A DNA stretch of 64,000 nucleotides from positions 124,001 through 188,000 of the forward strand of contig WNYE01000060.1 of NCBI GenBank assembly GCA_021396245.1, written 5' to 3'. Both the position numbers and the translations under genes were made by a program. Positions 56,563-64,000 of this stretch are shown here, in pieces (position 1 is the stretch's first letter; every line of letters begins with the position of its first letter). Source of the DNA: Sporothrix humicola (Eukaryota > Ascomycota > Sordariomycetes > Ophiostomatales > Ophiostomataceae). The notes below the pieces were generated by a model. That model worked only from the letters and a program-made list of their open reading frames with translations. It had not been told where the DNA came from and made no database searches.

Positions 56563-58860
56563 TCAAGGGAACTCTGCTGCCAGCACCTCTTGCACCTTGG
56601 GTGGCAGCGTCGACACGTCTGCTGCCTGCAGGGCCGCCTTGAGCGCCTTGGCCTGCTCCTGCACCTGTGCGTTCTCCGGGGCCAGCGCCTGGGCGGCCTT
56701 GAGGCAGCGCAGGGCCAGCAGGAACTTGCCTCTCCGGCGGTAGATCTCAAAGCCGACCAGCTGGCCGTCGAGGCTCTTGGGGCTGAACTGCAGCACGGGC
56801 GCAATGAACTTGGTGGCCTCGCCGAGCGGGTCGGCGGTGGCGGCCAGCTTGAGGCCCTGCGGGTCGTCGTCCTTCTTCTTGGCGGCGCCCTCGGCATCGG
56901 CAGCGGCGGCGGCGGCCGACTTGCCCTTGTTGGGGTCCTGCTTGGCGGCCTTTTCGGCCGCCTCACGCTCGAGCCGCTGGGCCTCCTTCTTGGCCTTCTT
57001 GGCAGCCTTCTTCTTCTCGGCAGCCGCGTCGGCGTCAGATGCGCCGTTCGTGGCCGCACCGTCAACGGCGCCGTCTGTTGCCGCGCCCGACTTGGAGCCG
57101 TTGGCCGCGGCCTGGGCGGTATCGTACATGCTGACATACAGCCGGGCTGCGTCAAGGGCGGCGCGCGTAAAGAAGGGGTGCTCGCGTATCCGGTCCTCCC
57201 AGCGGACAAGGTCGATGTAGGCGCGGATCATGCCCTTGCGCAGCGAGAAGGAGTGGAAGTCGAACTGGTCCTCCTGCCAAATGTCAAAGATGTTGGCAAT
57301 GGCGTGGAAGCGCTTGAGGGCCATGCCGATGTTGCCGCGGCGCGCAAACGCCTCGCCGTCCTCGGTCAGGAACCAGATGCACTGCATGTCCAGCAGATCC
57401 GACATGGGGTCGGCAGCCGAGTCGGGGCGCGTGAAGAGCGCGACGGTCTTGAGGGCGGCCTCGTTCTCGTTGTTGCGCAGCTGGTACTTGGCGGCCTTGC
57501 TGTTGATGTAGCGGTCGTGGGTGTCGAGGCTGCGGGCCTTGTCCATGGCCTCGGACGCCTTTTGCAGGTCGCCCTTGTGCTTCCATATCCGCGCCTTGGT
57601 CATCTGGAAGTCGACGCTCTGGTCGTCGAGCGCAATCGCCTTGTCGCAGTACTCGTCGGCCTTGGCCAGGTCGCGCGTCAAGTGGTAGTTGTAGTGCTGG
57701 GCCAAGAAGTACAGCGCGGCGCCCTCGCCCTTGGACGAGTCCGTCTTGGCTGCTGCTGCGTCGCTATCGCCGTTTGTTTGTGCGGAGGAGGTCTGGTGGG
57801 AGGCAAGGTATTCTTCGACAAGGGCGGGCAGGACGGCCTTCTTGGCGTTGTCGGCGTAGAGGTGCTTCAAGTTGGCGAACAGCGAGGGAATGCCGCGGTC
57901 GAGCATGGGGAAGAGGTACTTTCGTGCGCGCTCCTTGAAGAGGTCACCGGATAAGAAGTCGAGCGGCAGCCGCTTGGCCGAGTCGCACCGCGGGTGCTTG
58001 GCGGCGTACTCGTCAAAGACGGCCAGACGGGCCGCCTCGTCGGCGCCCTCGGCGTCCAGGCCCAGCGCCTTGACAAGGCTCTGGTAGTAGGCCGGGTGGT
58101 CGGGGTTGCGGTCGATCAGGGTGCGCCAGGCGGCGGCAGCCTCCTCGCTGCGGCCCAGGGTCGTCAGGTACTCGGCGCGGCGCTCGAGGACGCTGAGACG
58201 GTCGAGGCTGTCGGCAACGGCTTTGGACTCAAGATGGTCGAGCGCGCGCTGGATGTCGCCGGTCTCGGCAATGATGCGGTTCTTGTACAGGATGGCCTCG
58301 GAGTGCTCGATGTCGGTCTTAGGCGGCGGGTTCTTGAGCGTGTCTTCGTATGTGGTCAGAATGCGCTCCGCCTCGGCCAGGTTTCCGTCGAGATGGTGTG
58401 CAATGGCCAGGGCCGTCCAGTTTTGGCGCGGCTGCGGACGGGCCTGCAGCATGGCGTGGCGGCTCTGGACATAGCCGGCGTAGTCGCGCATCTGGATCTG
58501 CAGGATGGCGAGATCGCGCTGGATTTGGGGGCTTTCGGGCTCGAGGCGCAGCGCAAACTTGTACGCCTTGATGGCCTCCTCAAAGTTCTTGTTTGCGCGA
58601 TACAAAAGACCGTAGACGTGCCAGCAGATGTGCGACTTCATGTCGACTGTCAGGGCCTCCTTGCCGAGCGCAAACGCCTCATCCGTCTTGCCCTGGCCGT
58701 TGAGGATCAGGGCCTTCATGGCCATTGTGTCACCGTGGCGCGGGTTCTTCTTGAGGATCTGGTCGGCGGCTTTGAGTCCGCGCTTGTACTGCTTCTCCTC
58801 ATAGTTGCGGATGACCTGGCGGAACAGGTTTGCATCCCGCGTGCTGAGCGGTTGCGGCAT
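56563..58860 (-). CDS. NAA15: NatA complex auxiliary subunit NAA15 (NAT1)
   Basis: Single uninterrupted exon, 765 aa. NAA15 is the TPR scaffold of N-terminal acetyltransferase A; it anchors the catalytic NAA10 to the ribosome and shapes its active site for Ser/Ala/Thr/Gly N-termini. The start MPQPLSTRDANLFRQVIRNY and the repeat KQYKRGLKAADQILKKNP, then HGDTMAMKALILNGQG and ICWHVYGLLYRANKNF, are the classic NAA15 N-terminal TPRs. The middle (RAEYLTTLGRSEEAAAAWRTL) and the QCIWFLTEDGEAFAR segment are family-typical. A Lys/Ala/Glu-rich stretch (about 600-660) precedes the final helices. The length is close to that of other NAA15 proteins. Confidence 0.95.
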   Translation of the reverse strand: MPQPLSTRDANLFRQVIRNYEEKQYKRGLKAADQILKKNPRHGDTMAMKALILNGQGKTDEAFALGKEALTVDMKSHICWHVYGLLYRANKNFEEAIKAYKFALRLEPESPQIQRDLAILQIQMRDYAGYVQSRHAMLQARPQPRQNWTALAIAHHLDGNLAEAERILTTYEDTLKNPPPKTDIEHSEAILYKNRIIAETGDIQRALDHLESKAVADSLDRLSVLERRAEYLTTLGRSEEAAAAWRTLIDRNPDHPAYYQSLVKALGLDAEGADEAARLAVFDEYAAKHPRCDSAKRLPLDFLSGDLFKERARKYLFPMLDRGIPSLFANLKHLYADNAKKAVLPALVEEYLASHQTSSAQTNGDSDAAAAKTDSSKGEGAALYFLAQHYNYHLTRDLAKADEYCDKAIALDDQSVDFQMTKARIWKHKGDLQKASEAMDKARSLDTHDRYINSKAAKYQLRNNENEAALKTVALFTRPDSAADPMSDLLDMQCIWFLTEDGEAFARRGNIGMALKRFHAIANIFDIWQEDQFDFHSFSLRKGMIRAYIDLVRWEDRIREHPFFTRAALDAARLYVSMYDTAQAAANGSKSGAATDGAVDGAATNGASDADAAAEKKKAAKKAKKEAQRLEREAAEKAAKQDPNKGKSAAAAAADAEGAAKKKDDDPQGLKLAATADPLGEATKFIAPVLQFSPKSLDGQLVGFEIYRRRGKFLLALRCLKAAQALAPENAQVQEQAKALKAALQAADVSTLPPKVQEVLAAEFP

Positions 58861-59638
58861 GATGGGTGGCGGGCGTGCGTATGTGTGTGTGGGATGGATG
58901 GTCGGGGTGCCAGGTGGACAGACGAGGACGAAGGCTGCGCACGAGACAGCCTATCGGAGGGATCGAGAGAGATCGAGGGGCTAGGGGGACCTGCTGTCGT
59001 GCAATGCCGCGAGTTGAGGAGAGGTTGAGCGAGAAATCCAACGGGATGGATGCGAAAGACGAAAGGAAGAGGTAACGGCCCGTGGATTGAGGGCTGCACG
59101 CGAATGTGGTGATGCTCGTTTGGGGGGTTGAAGCGTGATGGCAGCAGCCGCAGAAAGCTGGGGGGGAGGTCTTAAAACCGTGTGGGTTTTTTTACCCGTT
59201 TTTTCTGGTCCCGCCTGTAGGTGCAAACAGCAGGAGAAAAGGCAGGAGCTGGTCGGCGCCGTGTTCTTCCAGTAGAGGCGAAAAAGTGGGGCACCTGCCC
59301 CTACTGCGAACTCGGCCAGCAGCGGCTCCAAATCCAGGACGATGCATGTCACGGCATATTTGCACAAAAGAAGACCATGTTTGACGGTTTGTAGATTAAA
59401 TAAAAGTAGAGATATGTTTAAATGCTCCCCCAACCTTTTTCATACCCAATGCTCCTCTATACGCCGAAAATGCCTGCAAAACAACTGGCTGCAAGACATG
59501 AGATATGTACATCTGACAGTCTTACATAACCAGTTCTCCTCCGCATGTGCTTCGTTTCTTTCGTTCCTTCGTTCTTTTATTCACAATACATAAAATACAC
59601 AGGGACGGTTTGCGCCACCCAGAGAAATAGACACAGAA
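58861..59638. other. Intergenic, NAA15 promoter
   Basis: A 778-bp spacer between two minus-strand genes. The NAA15 leader (about 58861-59060) is C/T-rich on the minus strand. No other feature is seen. Confidence 0.6.
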
Positions 59639-60385
59639 TTACCGTCCCTCCCGCTTCCGCCAGCGCTCAAGGGCGGCTTCCCACCCCGTCTCACCAGGAT
59701 TTGCGACAGCACTACTGCCGCATCTTGCCTGCAGAACGTCCCACGATCGTGCGCGCACAATGCTCTCGACGCCCTTTTCGTTGCGCATCAGAGACGCTAG
59801 CAGGTTGGCCTGTGGCTCGACGAGCGAGTACTGCTTGCGCTTGATGTATGGGTCGAAGCGCTCCTCCACCTCGGGCGGTGTCATCGGCGGGTAGTCGCCG
59901 TCGACGAGAGCGCCCGAAGCTGCTGCAGCCGCCGCCGCCTGTGCCTCTGCCTGCTTGGCTGCCTGTGCAGCTTCTTCGGCCTCCTTGGCCACAGCGTCGT
60001 CGGCAACGCCCGCACAGTATCTTATCACGTCGTCGCGGGCCTGCCAGGCAGGGAAGAGGAGGGTGTCACGGAAGGCACGGCATGCTGCTGGTGGCGGCGT
60101 TGAGGATGAAGAGGAGCCGGACGAGTAGGAAGAATAGGAAGAGGACGATCGGTGGGCGGTGGAGGAAGGGTCGAAGCCGGCGCGGGATGGCGTGACGAGG
60201 GCGTTGAGGTGCTGTGTGATTGTGTCGTCGATTGCTCGGGACGCGCGGAGAAAGTCTGTAGACTTGTTAGCTACTTCATGTTCTGGAGGAAAGTAGGAAC
60301 ACTAGAGAGTAAACCCACCTCGTAAAAAGACGGTAGAGAAGCAGAATTGCGGCGTCAGTGCCGGCTGGTTTGGTTGTGAGGCCAT
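59639..60385 (-). CDS. Caffeine-induced death protein 2 family (Cid2)
   Basis: Exons 60319-60385 and 59639-60255; 227 aa. The joined sequence reads MASQPNQPALTPQFCFSTVF, then LRDFLRASRAIDDTITQHLN, which is the Cid2-family N-terminal signature, followed by CRAFRDTLLFPAWQARDDVI and the RYCAGVADD block. The C-terminal part, EERFDPYIKRKQYSLVEPQA, and the VESIVRARSWDVLQARC helix are also family-typical. A Ser-rich insertion lies at about 50-70 and an Ala-rich one at about 115-135. Function is unknown beyond the fission-yeast name. The open frame continues 172 codons upstream of the chosen Met; see findings. Confidence 0.85.
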
Positions 60386-61179
60386 ATCGTCGGACTGCTG
60401 AAGCACTTGCTTGCGCACACTGTCTGCCGCAGGAGAGGCCGAGGAGGTCGGGGGTGTAGAGGCAGTCTCTGAAGAGGATTGGCTCTCAGCTTCAGCCTTC
60501 GTCCCCGTGGCCGCTTTGTCCGGCGACGTCCACAGGATATTCGCCAGCGTGGTTGTGAAGCGTTCGTGTGGCGAATGCCGTGCTTCGAAGATGGGGCTGC
60601 AGCGAGAATAGAAAACGGGTTGGCGGGGTACGTCCAGAGTCGTGGAGAACGTGGAAAATATGCAGAAGACGCTGTTTGGATTGTAGGAAGTGAATTGGCG
60701 ATCGTTCGGTTTCGTCGGTGACTTGCAACGGGGAAGGAGCGGGGGCAAGATGTTCGGATGGGAAGGCTGTTGGAGACAATGGGCAAAAGACAGGCAGGCG
60801 AGAATTCGCAGGCAGTCGCAGTGGTGTGGTGTGTGGGGCGCAAAGTGGCAGCTTGGCCAATCATAGAGCGGCTTTTGACGAGCTTCAGGAACAGCTCCCA
60901 TCTGATGTCAAGCTTCCATCCGAAACCAACCTGTCAATTGAAGTTTGGGTCAGAGTGTAACCTGTGCTTTATTCAAAAGTTTAAATCATCGCTTAATCTA
61001 ACTTCATAATCTTGCTTCCAAAATGGCCCTACACAAATATTATCAAAAATAAGCCGGCCACCCCTTCCCCATCCATCGCACCTTCCGTCCTTAAAACTAC
61101 CAAACATACATATCCCACCGTAACAGTGGTTTCCTCCAAAATGAAACTACCATAGCCTATCCTCCACACTCATTCAAGC
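60386..61179. other. Intergenic, Cid2 leader with in-frame open extension
   Basis: A 794-bp spacer. From 60386 to 60901 the minus strand stays open in frame with Cid2, with Pro/Ser/Thr-rich translation. A pyrimidine tract ending CTGCAG near 60600 could be a 3' splice site, so a leader intron is possible. The rest is the 3' flank of the dehydrogenase gene. Confidence 0.5.
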
Positions 61180-62283
61180 TCAAAATGACAAACCGGCCTG
61201 CTCCGGCACAATGCTCTTGAGCGTGTCCTCCACCACGGCCTGCCGGACGTTCTCCATCGCCCAGACCTCCATCTTGGTCTCCGTCTCGACCGTCGACGTG
61301 CCCATATGCGGCACAATCAGAGCTTTATCGCTCTTCATCAGCTCCGGGTGCACTTCGGGCTCGTTCTCAAACACGTCCAGCCCTGCAGCCGCGACACGTC
61401 CCGATGCCAGCGCGTCCACCAGAGCCTGCTCGTCAATGACAGCACCGCGCGCGGTATTCACCACGACAATGCCAGGCTTCATGATGGCAAACTGCGGAGC
61501 ACTAATCATGTGTCGTGTGTGAGCGTTGAGCGGCACATTGATGCTCAGAACGTCGACAGTGGCGAGCAGGTCCTCGAACAGCGGAACGTAGACGGCACCG
61601 CCGGCTTCGGCCTCGATCTCGGGTGCGAGCTGCTTGCGGTTGTGGTACAGAATCTTCATGCCAAAGGCAGCGTGTGCCTTGCGGGCAACTGTGCGGCCGA
61701 TGCCGCCCATGCCTAGGATGCCAATCGTCTTGCCCTGCGGATCGTGGCCGAGCGGGGGTCCGCCGTTGGGGCCGCGCCACTCGCCGTTGCGGATGCTTGT
61801 CAGCGTTGGGGCCAAGTTGCGCATGGCTCCGAGCAGCAAAAATATGTGAATGTCGGCCGTGGCTTCGTCGACAGCTGTCGGCGTGTTGGAGACGCGGACA
61901 CCCCGAGCAGTGCAAGCGGCAACGTCGATTTGGTCATAGCCGGCACCGTTGTGGCAGATGAAGCGCAGGGACGACGGCAGTGCAGACAGGAGCTCGTCGT
62001 CAATGCGACCGGTGATGCGGAAGGACTCGAACGTGCGGTAGGCGACCTTAGCGCCATCCAGCAACCCCGAGCGGCACTCCTCGATAAACTCCTCGCGGCT
62101 GTTGGCCTTGGGCACGATAATGTCTGCGACCTCGCTGATCGACTTCCATGTGTCGTGTGCTCTGTATGTACACATTGGTTAGCCTCGAATATTTTGCAGC
62201 GGACAACACTGCTGTATATGCACTTACAATTGAATACTGCCGAGCTGCAAGACGCGCATACGGGTAGGCTTGGCGTCGGCCAT
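61180..62283 (-). CDS. D-isomer-specific 2-hydroxyacid dehydrogenase (glyoxylate/hydroxypyruvate reductase-like)
   Basis: Exons 62228-62283 and 61180-62161; 345 aa. The N-terminus is MADAKPTRMRVLQLGSIQLA, followed by HDTWKSISEVADIIV. The NAD(P)-binding motif GMGGIG is at 169-174. The catalytic triad of the family is present: Arg 257 in NTARGAVID, Glu 286 in ENEPEVHP and His 304 in VPHMGTST. The enzyme reduces a 2-oxo acid, such as glyoxylate or hydroxypyruvate, to the D-2-hydroxy acid with NAD(P)H. The substrate cannot be fixed from sequence. There is no targeting signal, so it is probably cytosolic. A TATAAATA box at 62460-62467 lies about 180 bp before the start codon. Confidence 0.94.
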
Positions 62284-64000
62284 TTTGGCGATATTGTCCT
62301 GGAACGGATATGGCGAGTGGTGTGTTCCTTCTTGTGTTGGGAATTGTTTTAAAATCAGGGAAGAGTACCGGGATATGTTTCCCAGAAACCGAAACTCTTG
62401 TGTGCAAGTGTTTGATTTTGAGAAAGGAGGAAGAATATGGTAATAGGGAAGGGGGCAGCTATTTATATGTAGCAGGAACGGTGGGATATACCTGGATCAT
62501 ATATATCATGTGTCACTGCCGTATCATGCCCCTATCATCACTCGCAGAGAAGGTCCTGACGTCGTTATAAGGTTGATGCGAATGTAAGATGTGCTTGCTT
62601 CGGTGGATTTTGGTGGCAGGGCTATAAATGGATGCCGATGGTCAATTGTGCGAGCAAACGATGGGCGTGGAGGATGGGTTACTTCCAAATAACAGTGACT
62701 AGACAGACAGACGCAATAAGAGACCCGGTAACGAAAGAACAAAAGAGTAGGGGAAGAGATGAAGTTCCGAAATCAACACACGAGAAAGAACAAAAATCTC
62801 CGAGGAAGAGTTGGTCGGCCGACGTGGGGTTCAAGATGGGAGGTATACAGCTAAGGGCCAGGGTTCAAGGGTAACAATGAAAGAGTCAAATGTGGTGGGA
62901 AAGGGCTAGTGTAAATAAGAAGGCAAAGGCCCTTGAGACCTTGCAGAACTTCGATACGGCACCGAGGCAGGCACCGTTGGGCAGTAAGGCGGCCGCTATG
63001 CAAGGGGGGACGTGTGAGTCTAGCCAAACCGTGGTTGATACCGAAAAGACGGCTGCGTATTGTTGAGAGACAACGACACGGTGGGCCAATCGAGGTGAAG
63101 ATAATGCAGGTTGTAGGTATTGCAAAGAGGATTGGGAGCACGCCGCAATCCCAATAACAGAGACGGTGAGCGTACAAGAAATGACGATTGACAACAGCGG
63201 ATTGACAACACGCTCTTGTGCAATTGGCACGGCAGTGGTTCGCAGTGCTGTGTTCGCAGGATGTGTGTTGCACAAGGGCAAAAACGATGTGTGGAAAGAA
63301 AGATGTGTAGGTTTAATGTTCGAATAAAAGTGCTTGGTAGGTGGGGGAATCGCCGAGGAGTCGTGGTGAGTAAAAAAAAAGAGAGGAAAAGAGAAAAATA
63401 GAAGAAAAAAAGGAGTCAGAGATAATGAATGGACCTGTCATTCGATCGGCATCGCAGCGATTGATGCAAGTGCAACGAGAGATAGAGCTCGGGGCAACAA
63501 GGTCGAGACGGGGCCCTCGTCAAGACGCCGTTCTTTGCCCACCTATTTTGGTTTCCGTGGCCGTCATTTGGCTTCTGCACTTGCATATTTTACTCACATT
63601 TACGTGCTTTTTCTGCACTTGCTCACTTAATGTCGAACTGTGGGGTAAGGTAAGGATAGCAGCGACAACGGAGATGCGGCGATGGGCCGTCGTTTTTTTT
63701 GGTAGTGGCCCGTCCTGGTGCGTTGCAGTCGCCGCGATAGCGTAATTGGGCCCGAAAAAGAGGCAGAAGATGGGGAAAGATGGGGGAACAAGGTTGTACC
63801 CGCCCGGTGTGAAATGTGCGGCATCAAGAGGAGTCGAATAGAATGTTCAATTTGGTTCCTAGGAGAGGAAAGTCACGAAGAAAAAGTAGAGAAAAATAAA
63901 TGTCATGGCGACACGAACGCAGAACAATTCTTTGTTCCATGGCCTTTGATGGGTACTTGAACGACAACGAACGACATTTTGATCATGCAATTTCTTTCTC
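62284..64000. other. 1.7-kb intergenic region to window end
   Basis: This holds the dehydrogenase promoter (TATA at 62460-62467). No gene with support is seen to the end of the window. Any neighbouring gene starts beyond 64000. Confidence 0.55.
62460..62467 (-). promoter_or_regulatory. TATA box of the D-2-hydroxyacid dehydrogenase gene
   Basis: On the minus strand the site reads TATAAATA, about 177 bp before the ATG. The distance is suitable for a fungal core promoter. Confidence 0.5.

Noticed and set aside
56590..59028. 454- and 344-codon plus-strand frames over NAA15
   Set aside because: Antisense shadows; the minus strand carries the full TPR protein.

Overview
The window is nuclear DNA of a filamentous ascomycete (Pezizomycotina, most likely a Sordariomycete). 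The evidence is short spliceosomal introns (mostly 50-200 nt, GTRNGT...CTAAC...YAG), GC-rich third codon positions, CT-rich 5' leaders, long unique intergenic regions, and fungus-specific families (PTH11-like rhodopsin-domain protein, UPF0643, fungal Cid2). I reconstructed 20 protein-coding genes, most by joining exons. I found no convincing tRNA, rRNA, transposon ORF, CRISPR array or biosynthetic cluster.

Layout. 0-12 kb: a hexose transporter (-), a gene-poor 5.4 kb stretch, adenylosuccinate lyase (+, 7 exons) and a secreted SGNH hydrolase (+). 12-25 kb: AP-2 mu adaptin (-) and a bestrophin-like channel (+) diverge from a 4.2 kb intergenic region that carries three CRE-type bZIP palindromes; then a PLD-fold protein (-) and a ThuA-like protein (-). 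25-31 kb: a PTH11-like seven-helix protein (-, 5 exons), then a 4.2 kb gene-free interval that ends in a dense array of DNA hairpins. 31-40 kb: NmrA-like oxidoreductase (+), promethin/LDAF1-like membrane protein (-), a 10-exon Dal5/Liz1-type MFS transporter (+), a secreted GH5 exo-beta-1,3-glucanase (-) and a SYLF-domain protein (-). 40-50 kb: a mitochondrial S-adenosylmethionine-type carrier (+), a UPF0643 protein (+), the ribosome-biogenesis factor RRP1/NOP52 (+) and a sphingoid-base kinase (-). 50-64 kb: an uncharacterised one-helix, Asn/Arg/Cys-rich protein (-), the NatA auxiliary subunit NAA15 (-), Cid2 (-) and a D-2-hydroxyacid dehydrogenase (-).

The genes are mostly unrelated housekeeping and transport functions. 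I see no operon-like or pathway cluster. Loose themes are membrane and lipid biology (AP-2, bestrophin, PLD-fold, promethin, SYLF, LCB kinase) and one-carbon/purine metabolism (ADE13, SAM carrier), but clustering is not implied.

The most unusual material is non-coding: the hairpin array at 29.5-30.2 kb, the three spaced CRE palindromes at 14.9-15.7 kb, and an 11-bp inverted repeat built of GATA sites at 33.1 kb. I did not find a clearly new biological system; these are the best leads.
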